64,000 bases of DNA. Source: an uncultured Phycisphaerales bacterium (lineage in GTDB: Bacteria; Planctomycetota; Phycisphaerae; Sedimentisphaerales; Anaerobacaceae). Below the pieces are notes generated by a model. The model had not been told where the DNA came from. It saw nothing but the letters and a program-made list of their open reading frames with translations, and ran no database searches. The stretch is taken from NCBI GenBank assembly GCA_937927975.1, contig CALEZT010000196.1, positions 17,521-81,520 of the forward strand. The letters are read 5' to 3'. Below, in pieces: positions 34,462 to 42,779 of the stretch (position 1 is its first letter; the number at the start of each line of letters is the position of its first letter). Position numbers and translations under genes: made by a program.

Positions 34462-34857
34462 ATGACCATGAGTCGGGATGAAATTTTCCAAAAGGTTCAG
34501 GAAGTTCTCGTGGACGCGTTGGGGGTGGACGACGACGAGGTTACGGCCGACGCGACGCTCATGGGCGACCTGGGTGCCGAGAGCATCGACTTCCTGGACA
34601 TCGTGTTCCGTCTGGAAAAAGCGTTCGGGATGAAAGTGCCCCGCGAGGAACTGTTCCCAGTGGAAGGGCTGCTCAACAGCGCCGATCTGGTCAGCAACGG
34701 AAAGCTCACAGAGAAAGGGCTTGCCGAACTGAGGGCGAGGGTTCCGCACACGGATCTCAGCGAGTTCGAGAAGAACCCCGACATCAACAAGCTGGCGGAC
34801 CTGTTCACCGTCAACGCCATCGTCAACTATGTCGCAACCCGCCTGAACGCGGCGTAA
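34462..34857 (+). CDS. Acyl carrier protein, extended
   Basis: 131 residues, against 75-85 for a usual ACP. GGAGG lies 10 bases upstream of the ATG. The 4'-phosphopantetheine site is S41 in DLGAESIDFLDIVFRLEKAF, which is the DSL-type motif with Glu before Ser and Ile after. Residues 1-60 form helices I-II of an ACP. The segment EELFPVEGLLNSADLVSNGK and the following 40 residues (KGLAELRARVPHTDLSEFEK) are an insertion before the last helix (TVNAIVNYVATRLNAA, helix IV-like). It sits between the two dehydratases, so it is presumably their dedicated carrier. It needs a phosphopantetheinyl transferase encoded elsewhere. Confidence 0.9.
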   Translation: MTMSRDEIFQKVQEVLVDALGVDDDEVTADATLMGDLGAESIDFLDIVFRLEKAFGMKVPREELFPVEGLLNSADLVSNGKLTEKGLAELRARVPHTDLSEFEKNPDINKLADLFTVNAIVNYVATRLNAA

Positions 34858-34876
34858 CGACGGACCGGGCTGCAGC

Positions 34877-35383
34877 ATGCGTTGGATCTGGATCGACAAA
34901 TTCGTCGAGTTCGATAGCGGTCGCCGCGCGGTGTCCGTCAAGAACGTTTCGATGGCAGAGGAACATCTGCACGACAACATCCCCGGTTTCCCCATGATGC
35001 CGGAGTGCCTGATGATCGAGGCCATGGCCCAGACGGGCGGAATCCTCGTCGGCGAGGCCCGCGGCTTCCAGGAAAAGGTCGTGCTGGCCAAGGTCAGCAA
35101 GGCGGTCTTCTTCGACTACGCCGTGCCGGGCGACAGCCTTCGGCTGGAGGCCCGCATGGAGTCGATCACGCCGGAAGCGGCGACCACCAGCGGACGGATC
35201 ACGCGGGGCGACCAGCTCATCGCGGAAGTCGATCTGATGTTCAGCCACGTCGACCAGAACTTGGCGGGCAAGAAATTCCCCGAGGAGAATTTCGTGTTCA
35301 CGGGCCTGTTCACATCCCTCCTGCGCGATGTTGCCTTGAAACATGTCCGGCCGGAGCAGCAGAAGATGGAGTCCGCGGGATGA
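34877..35383 (+). CDS. FabZ-like hot-dog dehydratase subunit with catalytic Glu but no His
   Basis: 168 residues. It is collinear with the first FabZ-like protein: EEHLHDNIPGFPMMPECLMI covers residues 28-47. The catalytic Glu is kept (E48 in MIEAMAQTGG), while the catalytic His position is Asn (N34, codon AAC, in DNIPG). This is the exact complement of H34/Q48 in the partner. The rest has normal hot-dog features (VVLAKVSKAVFFDYAVPGDS) plus a C-terminal extension FVFTGLFTSLLRDVALKHVR. It starts 19 bp after the ACP and overlaps the next gene by ATGA. The expected reaction is dehydration of 3-hydroxyacyl-ACP as a heterodimer. Confidence 0.87.
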   Translation: MRWIWIDKFVEFDSGRRAVSVKNVSMAEEHLHDNIPGFPMMPECLMIEAMAQTGGILVGEARGFQEKVVLAKVSKAVFFDYAVPGDSLRLEARMESITPEAATTSGRITRGDQLIAEVDLMFSHVDQNLAGKKFPEENFVFTGLFTSLLRDVALKHVRPEQQKMESAG

Positions 35384-36708
35384 CATCGGCGCGCGTCGTC
35401 ATTACGGGACTCGGGTCCGTCAGTCCGCTGGGTCTGACCGTCGACGAAATGTGGTCCGGTCTGGCCACCGGGCGGTGCGGCATCGCTCGGATCAAGGCCT
35501 TCGATCCGACCGGCCTTCCCTGCGAGCTCGGAGGCGAGGTTCCCCCCTACCGCATTCAGGATCATGTTTCCAAGGCCATGCGTAAGGCGGTCAAGCTGAT
35601 GTGCCGGGACATTGAGCTGTCCGTCATCGCGGCCAAGGAAGCGGTGGCTTCCAGCGGTCTGATCACCAAGGGAATCGATCCGGAGAGGGTGAACGTCGAG
35701 CCGACGCGGTTCGCGATCAACATGGGCGCGGGGATGATCAGTTGCGACCTGGAGGAGCTGGGGCCCGCGACTGCCGCCAGCGTCACCGACGGGCGGTTCG
35801 ACCTCCACAAGTGGGGCAAGGACGGAATTCGACAGATTACCCCCCTGTGGCTGCTGAAGTACCTGCCCAACATGCTGGCCTGCCACATCGGGATCATCCA
35901 CGACATCCAGGGCCCGAGCAATACGATCACCTGCGCCGAGGCCTCGGCTCATCTGGCGATCGGCGAAGCCGCCCAGATCATCGCCCGCGGCAATGCCGAC
36001 CTTGCGCTGGCGGGCGGCGCCGAGGCGAAGATCAACATGATGATCATGGTCCGCCAGAACCTGCTCAAGCGGGCAGTCGTCGGCCGCAACGACACGCCGG
36101 AGACGGCGTGCCGCCCCTTTGATGCCGATGCCGCCGGGGCGGTTTTTGGCGAAGGAGGCGGCGTTCTCGTGCTTGAGAGTCTTGACCACGCTCAGTCTCG
36201 AGGAGCCCGAATCCTCGCGGAGGTGGTCGGAATCGGTCAAAGTCATAGCATTCACCCGGCGTACGCCCAAATGGAGCCGGACGGCGCGGGAATCCGCATC
36301 GCTGTCGAGAAGGCGATGGCCGACGCAGGCATCGGTCCCGAAGACATTGAGCTGATCGTGCCGCACGGGACGGGAGTTCCCCAGGACGACCTGGCTGAGG
36401 CCCGAGGACTCGAGGCCGCGATGGGCTCGGCGGTCCACCGAATCCCGACTTGGCCCACGAAGAGCCAGTTGAGCACCACGGGAGCCGCCGCTGGAGCGTT
36501 GGATGTCATCGCCGCGGTGCGGGCCATGAACGAGCATCTGATCCCGTCGGCGAGAAACTTTTCGAAGCCCGCCGCCGGGTGCAATCTGAAGGTCCTGACG
36601 GAGCGTCGTGAGGGCGCGATCCGTCACGCTTTGTGCTGCAGCCACACCTTCGGCGGGCAGACCGCCGCAGTGGTGCTGAAGTCCTTCGATGGAGGCGCAA
36701 GGCAGTAG
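35380..36708 (+). CDS. Ketosynthase homologue lacking the catalytic Cys (chain-length-factor-like)
   Basis: 442 residues. Thiolase fold: VVITGLGSVSPLGLTVDEMW at the start, then GNADLALAGGAEAKINMMIM. Ketosynthases have GPSxxxxTAC at the nucleophile; here it reads GPSNTITCAEASAHLAIGEA, which places Glu (E187) at the Cys position, with a Cys two residues earlier (C185). The first catalytic His survives (VPHGTGVPQDD) but the second (KSxxGHxxGAAG) is Thr in KSQLSTTGAAAGA. This combination is expected for a KS-beta/chain-length-factor or a decarboxylase-like KS and not for a condensing enzyme. It directly precedes an intact KS, so a KS-CLF heterodimer is likely. Confidence 0.88.
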   Translation: MTSARVVITGLGSVSPLGLTVDEMWSGLATGRCGIARIKAFDPTGLPCELGGEVPPYRIQDHVSKAMRKAVKLMCRDIELSVIAAKEAVASSGLITKGIDPERVNVEPTRFAINMGAGMISCDLEELGPATAASVTDGRFDLHKWGKDGIRQITPLWLLKYLPNMLACHIGIIHDIQGPSNTITCAEASAHLAIGEAAQIIARGNADLALAGGAEAKINMMIMVRQNLLKRAVVGRNDTPETACRPFDADAAGAVFGEGGGVLVLESLDHAQSRGARILAEVVGIGQSHSIHPAYAQMEPDGAGIRIAVEKAMADAGIGPEDIELIVPHGTGVPQDDLAEARGLEAAMGSAVHRIPTWPTKSQLSTTGAAAGALDVIAAVRAMNEHLIPSARNFSKPAAGCNLKVLTERREGAIRHALCCSHTFGGQTAAVVLKSFDGGARQ

Positions 36709-38037
36709 ATGAAAACGAACGAAATACGCGAACGTGTCGTCGTCACCGGAATGGGAGTCGTTTGCCCGCTGGGTCACGACGTGGCTTCCCTGTGGGACGG
36801 GCTCTTGGCCGGTCGCAGCGGCGCCAACCGAACCACGATCTTCGACGCATCGACGTTTCCGACGACATTCGACGCGGAAGTCAAAGGCTATGACTTCCGC
36901 AAGCACATCCCACATCCGGAACTGCACGAAGGGTGCAGTCGCGGATCCGGCTTCGTGCTCGGCGCGACAGCCCAGGCCTGCAAGCAGGCAGGTATTGATA
37001 TCGAGACCACCAAACCCGCCGACGGCGTCGATCGCACCCGCATGGGAATCTACCTGGGCGCGGGCGAAGGCTCGCTGGACAACGATTCGTTCTTCGCCAG
37101 CATCATCGCCGGCTGGGACGCGCAACAACAGCGCATGGTATGGCCTCAGAGCATCCGCGTTGCGATGGGCCAGATGACCGCCGTGCGGGAGCTCGAGCAG
37201 GAGCCGAACATGGCCGCTGGGCACACCGCGCTTCTGACCGGGGCCCGCGGACCCGTGCGAAGCTGCCTGACTGCCTGCGCCGCCAGCACCCAGGCGGTGG
37301 GCGAGGCCAGCATGATCATCCGTCGGGGCGATGCGGACATCATGATCGCCGGCGGGGCCCACTCGATGATCCACCCCCTGGGCATCACGGGTTTCAACCT
37401 GCTGACCGCCCTGTCGCAGCGGAACGACAGTCCTGAAACCGCGTCGCGTCCGTTCAGCGGCAGCCGGGACGGGTTCGTCATCGGCGAAGGCGCTGCGATC
37501 CTGATTCTGGAGTCGCTCAGCAGCGCGCGCAGACGCGACGTTCCCATCCTGGCGGAGGTCGCCGGTTACGGGTGCAGTTCCGACGCCTTCCGCGTGACGG
37601 ACATGCACGAGGAGGGTCGCGGTGCGGTCCAGGCGATGCGGGCCGCGATGGCAGATGCCGATGTCACAATCCAGGACATCGACTACATCAACACCCACGG
37701 CACGAGCACCGCGGAAAACGACTCCATCGAAACGCTGGCCATCAAGACCGTGTTCCAGGAGCGGGCCAAACAGATCGCCGTCAGCAGCAATAAGAGCATG
37801 TTGGGGCATCTGATCGGAGCCGCGGGCGCAGCCGAGATCATCGCCTCGGTGTTGGCGATCCGGGAGGGCATCGTGCCGCCCACCATGAATCTGCGCGATC
37901 CCGACCCCAAACTGGACCTGGACTACGTGCCGAACGCGCCGCGGAAGATGCCCGTCAATACGGTGATGAAGGAATCGTTCGGCTTCGGCGGCCAGAACAA
38001 CGTCGTGATCTTGAAACGATTCCGTGAAGAGACTTAG
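36709..38037 (+). CDS. Beta-ketoacyl-ACP synthase, catalytically intact (FabF-like)
   Basis: 442 residues, starting immediately after the stop of the CLF-like gene. The full triad is present: Cys in SCLTACAASTQAVGEASMII, His in IDYINTHGTSTAENDSIETL and His in SSNKSMLGHLIGAAGAAEII, with the KS C-terminal ESFGFGGQNNVVIL. It should extend an acyl chain on the cluster's ACP. The canonical FabF would work as a homodimer; here the CLF-like neighbour is the likely partner. The next gene, serS, is 61 bp downstream and functionally unrelated. Confidence 0.93.
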   Translation: MKTNEIRERVVVTGMGVVCPLGHDVASLWDGLLAGRSGANRTTIFDASTFPTTFDAEVKGYDFRKHIPHPELHEGCSRGSGFVLGATAQACKQAGIDIETTKPADGVDRTRMGIYLGAGEGSLDNDSFFASIIAGWDAQQQRMVWPQSIRVAMGQMTAVRELEQEPNMAAGHTALLTGARGPVRSCLTACAASTQAVGEASMIIRRGDADIMIAGGAHSMIHPLGITGFNLLTALSQRNDSPETASRPFSGSRDGFVIGEGAAILILESLSSARRRDVPILAEVAGYGCSSDAFRVTDMHEEGRGAVQAMRAAMADADVTIQDIDYINTHGTSTAENDSIETLAIKTVFQERAKQIAVSSNKSMLGHLIGAAGAAEIIASVLAIREGIVPPTMNLRDPDPKLDLDYVPNAPRKMPVNTVMKESFGFGGQNNVVILKRFREET

Positions 38038-38042
38038 GAACA

Positions 38043-38078
38043 GGGTCCCATAGGTCCTATCTGTCCTATATGTCCTAT
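38043..38078. repeat. Four 9-bp tandem units upstream of serS
   Basis: Units on the plus strand: GGGTCCCAT, AGGTCCTAT, CTGTCCTAT, ATGTCCTAT (consensus NNGTCCYAT). They end 20 bases before the serS ATG at 38099. They have the same sense relative to the downstream gene as the array before the ABC ATPase (25679-25714). Confidence 0.8.
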
Positions 38079-38098
38079 CGCAGCGAGGCAAGACGACC

Positions 38099-39373
38099 AT
38101 GATCGATATCAGGCAAATCCGAGAGAATCCGGATCTTTATGTTCAGGCGGCCCAGAACAAGCGAATCGGCGTCGACATCCAAAGGCTCCTGGATATCGAC
38201 GGCCGGCTCAAGGACATCAAGGCTCGGCTCCAGGACATCGCCACCGAAAAGAACCGCGTCGGCAAGTCGATCCCGAAGCTCTCGGGCGCCGAACGGGAGG
38301 CGGCGTTGGCGAGTCTGGCGGCCTTGAAGCCGCAGGAGGAACAGCTTCAGGAGGAAGCCAAGGTCTTGCAGCCGGAGTATGACGCGTTGCTCCTGGAAGT
38401 GCCGCAGCCGGCCGATCCGGATGTCCCTGTGGGCAAGGACGACACGGAGAACGTCGAAGTCCGGCGGGAGGGCGAGGTGCGACAGTTCGGCTTCGAGCCG
38501 AAAGACCACGTCCAACTCGGCCTGGCTTTGGACATGATGGACATCGAGCGAGGCGTCCGACTGGCCGGCACGCGGAACTACTTCCTCAAAGGCGACGGCG
38601 CGATGCTGCACTGGGCGGTCCTGCGATTCGCGATCGACTTCATGGCCCAGCGGGGATACACCCCCATGGTCGTTCCCCTGCTGATGCGGGACGAGGCCAT
38701 GCGGGGGACCGGCTACTATCCCGGCGCCGAAGAACAGACCTATCGCATGGAGCGGGACGAACTGAACCTGGTCGGGACCGCCGAGGTGCCGGTGACGGCC
38801 TACCGCATGGGCGAGATCCTCCAGCAAGAAGAACTGCCGCTGAAAAGCGTCGCCCTGTCGAGCTGCTTCCGTCGCGAGGCCGGAGCGGCCGGCAAGGACA
38901 CCTATGGTCTCTACCGCATCCACCAGTTCGACAAGGTCGAGCAGGTCGTGGTCTGCCGCAACGACGTCCAGGAGAGCAACAAATTTCACGCGGAGATCCT
39001 GGCCAACTCCGAAGGCGTGATGAAAGCCCTTGGGCTGCCCTACCGCGTCGTGGTCGTCTGCACGGGCGACCTCGGCCGCGGACAGGCCAAGAAGTACGAC
39101 ATCGAAGCCTGGATGCCCTCCCGGAAGGGCTATTGCGAAACCCACAGCGCCAGCAAGTTCCACGAGTTTCAGGCCCGCCGGATGAACCTGCGGTATAAGG
39201 ACGCCGAGACGAAAAAGAACCTCTACTGCCACACGCTCAACAATACCGTGATCGCCTCGCCGCGTGTCCTGATCCCGCTGATGGAGATGTGTCAGAACGC
39301 CGACGGATCGATCACGATTCCCGAGGTTCTGCGGCCCTACATGGGGGGCCGGGATAAGATCGTCTCCCGCTGA
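38099..39373 (+). CDS. serS: Seryl-tRNA synthetase
   Basis: 424 residues, full length. The N-terminal coiled coil that grips the tRNA variable arm is seen at about 25-110 (LQDIATEKNRVGKSIPKL). Class II motif 2 is CFRREAGAAGKDTYGLYRIH, with motif 1 around MVVPLLMRDEAMRGTGYYPG and motif 3 in NNTVIASPRVLIPLMEM. The serine-binding TAEVP appears as VGTAEVPVTAY. It charges tRNA-Ser with serine in the cytoplasm. It is probably read through from the acyl-chain cluster or transcribed from its own promoter near the 9-bp repeats. Confidence 0.97.
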   Translation: MIDIRQIRENPDLYVQAAQNKRIGVDIQRLLDIDGRLKDIKARLQDIATEKNRVGKSIPKLSGAEREAALASLAALKPQEEQLQEEAKVLQPEYDALLLEVPQPADPDVPVGKDDTENVEVRREGEVRQFGFEPKDHVQLGLALDMMDIERGVRLAGTRNYFLKGDGAMLHWAVLRFAIDFMAQRGYTPMVVPLLMRDEAMRGTGYYPGAEEQTYRMERDELNLVGTAEVPVTAYRMGEILQQEELPLKSVALSSCFRREAGAAGKDTYGLYRIHQFDKVEQVVVCRNDVQESNKFHAEILANSEGVMKALGLPYRVVVVCTGDLGRGQAKKYDIEAWMPSRKGYCETHSASKFHEFQARRMNLRYKDAETKKNLYCHTLNNTVIASPRVLIPLMEMCQNADGSITIPEVLRPYMGGRDKIVSR

Positions 39374-39463
39374 TCGCAGGCAGCGGCAGAACCACAATCT
39401 GTTTCTCCAAATCCAAGGGGATAGTCGTGCGCGCCGCCGCGACTCTGTCGTCCTGAACAAAGT

Positions 39464-39517
39464 GAAGGATCTGGCCATGGACGGAGGGTAATCTCTCGGT
39501 CGCTGTCCAGATCCTTC
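39464..39517. repeat. Inverted repeat between convergent serS and gspD
   Basis: GAAGGATCTGG (39464-39474) and CCAGATCCTTC (39507-39517) are perfect 11-bp inverted arms with a 32-base centre. It lies in the 183-bp convergent gap. It may act as a bidirectional terminator or be a dispersed MITE-like element; no T-run follows on either strand. Confidence 0.5.
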
Positions 39518-39556
39518 GCCTGCGTCCTGGAATGCTGTGGACTTGGCCCTGTCCGC

Positions 39557-42500
39557 CTACTCCTCCAGCCTTTCCTCCAACTCCACGGACATCTCGTTCA
39601 ATCGGTTCTGGATCGTCTCCAGCTTCTCCTTGGGCGTTTCGATCTGTTCGGCCGTTTCGGGCGAAAGCTTCTCGCCGTCGTCGATAACGTACGGCGTGAT
39701 GAACACGATCAGCTCGTTGTTCGCCTTGGTCACGTTGTTGTGCCGGAACAACCCGCCGAGCAGGGGCAGGTCGCCCAGGAGGGGTACCTTCCGCTGGATC
39801 TTGGTGTCGGTCTGGAAGAGAATGCCGCCGAGCATGAGGGTCTGACCGTCTTGAACGATCATGTTCGTCGTGCTCTCCATCACGCGTCGGACGGGCTGGC
39901 CGTTGACGGAATCGCCCGTCAGGTCGGACAGCAGCACGGTGACCATCATATCGACGTTCTTCTCCGGCGTGATGCTGGGCCGCACCGCCAGCGTCATACC
40001 CACCTTTTGATACTCGAAGCTCTGCGTGACCCGCCCACCCGTTTCGGAAGTCGAGGCGTTCGTCTGGAAGGCCACCTTCTGGCCCTTGAAGAAGCTGGCT
40101 TCTTCGTTGTCCTCGGTCCAGAGCGATTGCTGATTGAGAATTTGGGCGTTGACCTTCTTGACCAGGAAGTCCAGCAGGGCCGTGATGCTCGTCCCGGCCT
40201 CGATCGTGGCCGAACCTCGTTCCTCCAGGAGCGTCAGTTTCGAGAGTGCAGTGACTGCATTCTCTCCAACGGCGAACGCCCCCACGGGATTCGACGACAA
40301 CTGCAGGCCCAGAGAGGTCAGGTCCTGATGGTCCACCTCGATCACAACGGCTTTCACCAAGACCTGCTTGCCCGGCACGTCGAGGCTGCGAATGGTCAAC
40401 TCGATGCTGCTCTGGAATTCCGGCGGCGCGAGCACGAGGATCGACTTGCTCCGCGGGTCGGGAACGAACCGAACGCGTCCGATGACGTTGCTGATCGGCT
40501 CTTCGCCGACCCTGGGCCGGCTGCCGCCGCTGGACCACCAGGGAGTGTACTCGTTGGCGTTGCCCTGGCCCGGGTTGTTGTTGCCTCCCTGATTGGCATT
40601 TCGCCCGCTGCTCTGGTTCTGCGTGCCGCCGGAGTCTTCCATGGAGTACTGTCCGATCCCCTGGGTGGTCCGACGGACGCGAGCGTTGGTCCCAGGCTCG
40701 TTGAACATCGCGTTGAGCCTCTCGGCCAGGTCCTCCGTGTCGGCGTACTTGATCTGGACGACGCGAGGGATCTCCGCCATCTCCTGGCGGTCCAGTTCGT
40801 AGATCAGTTGCTCGATCACAGCGTACGCCTGGGGGAGCTTGCTGATCACGATGATCTTCTTGGTGCCCGCGACCTCTTCGAAGGTCAGTTGCCCATATAG
40901 AGGGCCGACGATCTTCTGCCGCTGGTCCATCTCATCGCCGTAGAAGAGCATTCGCAGAAGCGAACGGCTCGAATCCGATTCCTGGGAGAAGAGCTTGCGA
41001 AGCAGCGTGGCCATCTGGACCGGATCCGAGTTCTTCAACTCGAGAATCCTCGGCTTGACCTGTTCCACGTCCAGCGGCACGTCCCATTCCTCGATCTGCG
41101 TGCGGATCTTCGCCATGTTCTCTGCCGAGGCGATCACGGTGACCTGTCCCATCGAGGGATAGGAGATGGCCTTGACCGTCTCGCTGGGCTGGATGTAGCG
41201 AGACCGCGACGAGCGATATCCATAGCTGTACGAGCTGCCCGATTCCGATTCGTACAGACCTTCGAGGTTGCTCTTGATCTGGTCGGGGTCGGCATGCTTG
41301 AGCTTGAAGACCTCCGTGAGAAACTGCCCCGGCATGATGTCCACCTCCGCGATCAGCTTCTTGACCATCTCACGCAGATCCGCGCGGCCGAAGATCATGA
41401 TCTGGCGGGACTGCGACAGCGCTTGGACGAGGACGTTGGGCCGCAATTCCGTGCCGGGCATCTGCTCCAGCGACTGCTGGATGCGCCGGGCCACCTCCTC
41501 CGTGTCCGCGTAGACGATCGACACCGTCTCGTACTCGGCCTTGATCGGCTCGTCGCGGTCCATCTTCTGTATCCACTCGCCGATCTGCCGGATGCTCTCG
41601 GACGAGCCGCGTGCGATGATCCACTTGCGCTTGGGCTCGGGAATCAGAATGATCGGCGTCTCGCCGGCGCTGATGACGACGGAACTGGCCGTCTTGCCGC
41701 TGCCGCCGGAGGACTGGCTGCTCGGCCTCGCGCCGGAGCCGCTTCGAAGTTGCCCCCCTCGCCGACTGTCCGCCGGACCGCCCAGGAGCATGCGCAGCAG
41801 TTGCACCATCTCGGTGGGATCGCCGCTGTGGACTTCGAAGATCTCGGTGACCATCCGTCCGGCATCGGGCACATCGAACTGTGCGATGATGTTCTCGATT
41901 CGCATGAGGTTCGCGACCGAATCGATCACCAGCAGGGTGGCGGTCGATTCATCCGCGCCGACGTGGCCGAATTCGCTGACCAACGGCTTGACGATCTCGC
42001 CCATCTGCGAAGGCGGGTAGTTCGTGAGTTTGAAGAACTTCTGGACGATCTGGCTGGGGTTCTCGAACGCCGCCAGAGGCTGGTCGGGACGGACAATGGG
42101 GTGAATGCCGAGCTTGGCGTCGCTGAGCGGCCGAAGGAAAATTGTGTCGTCCATCTCCTCCGGCGTGAAGCCTTTCATCCGCAGCGCGCTGTAGATCCTG
42201 AGCAGGGCTTTGCTGCGAGGCAGCTTCTCCGGCGCATAGATCGTGATCTTCTGCTTCATCGCCTCGTCGCTCGGAATCACGACCTTGCCGGTCCACTGCG
42301 CGATCTTCTCGATGATGTTCTTCATTTCGACGTCTTTGAGGTTCACCGCCTCAAGCGGATCGTTGGGATCCTCCGGCGTCTTGGGCTCGGCGGGCTTGGC
42401 CTCCGAAGACTTCGCGTCCCCCGGGTCGGTCTTCCCATGTCCCGGGGTTTGGCCGGGCCCTTCGCCGGATGGGCGGGGCGGACGGTTCGGATCTCCGCTG

Positions 42501-42739
42501 GTCGGTTTGTTGGGATCGTCCGATCCAGCCGCGGGTTTGGGCGCGTTTGCGTCGGCCTTTTCAGGCGTCGTGGCCTTGTTGGGCTCATTCGGACCCGACA
42601 CTCTGCGGCTCGGCTGCGCGCCGGCCTTGCCTTCGATGCCGGACAGGCTCGCGACGGGCGTCTCAAAGCCCACTTGCCAGATGATCACCCCGGCCGCCGC
42701 CAGGACCACCATCCACAGGATTATTCGTGACCGTTCCAA
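39557..42739 (-). CDS. gspD: Type II secretion secretin, oversized (GspD)
   Basis: 1060 residues from a TTG at 42739, seven bases after AGGAGG; GspD is usually about 650-700. An N-terminal membrane helix (IILWMVVLAAAGVIIWQVGF) replaces the expected signal peptide, followed by a Pro/Lys-rich tract (about 35-120). The N0-like domain starts at LKDVEMKNIIEKIAQWTGK, and several N1-type repeats follow (IFEVHSGDPTEMVQLLRMLL; VFKLKHADPDQIKSNLEGLY; ILELKNSDPVQMATLLRKLF; VVQIKYADTEDLAERLNAMF). The secretin barrel is at the C-terminus (VQDGQTLMLGGILFQTDTKI, VPLLGDLPLLGGLFRHNNVT). The extra repeats would give a longer periplasmic channel. It is the last gene of the operon. Confidence 0.92.
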   Translation of the reverse strand: MERSRIILWMVVLAAAGVIIWQVGFETPVASLSGIEGKAGAQPSRRVSGPNEPNKATTPEKADANAPKPAAGSDDPNKPTSGDPNRPPRPSGEGPGQTPGHGKTDPGDAKSSEAKPAEPKTPEDPNDPLEAVNLKDVEMKNIIEKIAQWTGKVVIPSDEAMKQKITIYAPEKLPRSKALLRIYSALRMKGFTPEEMDDTIFLRPLSDAKLGIHPIVRPDQPLAAFENPSQIVQKFFKLTNYPPSQMGEIVKPLVSEFGHVGADESTATLLVIDSVANLMRIENIIAQFDVPDAGRMVTEIFEVHSGDPTEMVQLLRMLLGGPADSRRGGQLRSGSGARPSSQSSGGSGKTASSVVISAGETPIILIPEPKRKWIIARGSSESIRQIGEWIQKMDRDEPIKAEYETVSIVYADTEEVARRIQQSLEQMPGTELRPNVLVQALSQSRQIMIFGRADLREMVKKLIAEVDIMPGQFLTEVFKLKHADPDQIKSNLEGLYESESGSSYSYGYRSSRSRYIQPSETVKAISYPSMGQVTVIASAENMAKIRTQIEEWDVPLDVEQVKPRILELKNSDPVQMATLLRKLFSQESDSSRSLLRMLFYGDEMDQRQKIVGPLYGQLTFEEVAGTKKIIVISKLPQAYAVIEQLIYELDRQEMAEIPRVVQIKYADTEDLAERLNAMFNEPGTNARVRRTTQGIGQYSMEDSGGTQNQSSGRNANQGGNNNPGQGNANEYTPWWSSGGSRPRVGEEPISNVIGRVRFVPDPRSKSILVLAPPEFQSSIELTIRSLDVPGKQVLVKAVVIEVDHQDLTSLGLQLSSNPVGAFAVGENAVTALSKLTLLEERGSATIEAGTSITALLDFLVKKVNAQILNQQSLWTEDNEEASFFKGQKVAFQTNASTSETGGRVTQSFEYQKVGMTLAVRPSITPEKNVDMMVTVLLSDLTGDSVNGQPVRRVMESTTNMIVQDGQTLMLGGILFQTDTKIQRKVPLLGDLPLLGGLFRHNNVTKANNELIVFITPYVIDDGEKLSPETAEQIETPKEKLETIQNRLNEMSVELEERLEE

Positions 42740-42779
42740 GTTCTCACCTCCTTTTTCGTCGTTGCTCTATGATCCGCGA

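Noticed and set aside
35116..38100. 994-residue minus-strand frame across both ketosynthases
   Set aside because: Antisense shadow; the plus strand carries complete KS motifs and coupled starts.
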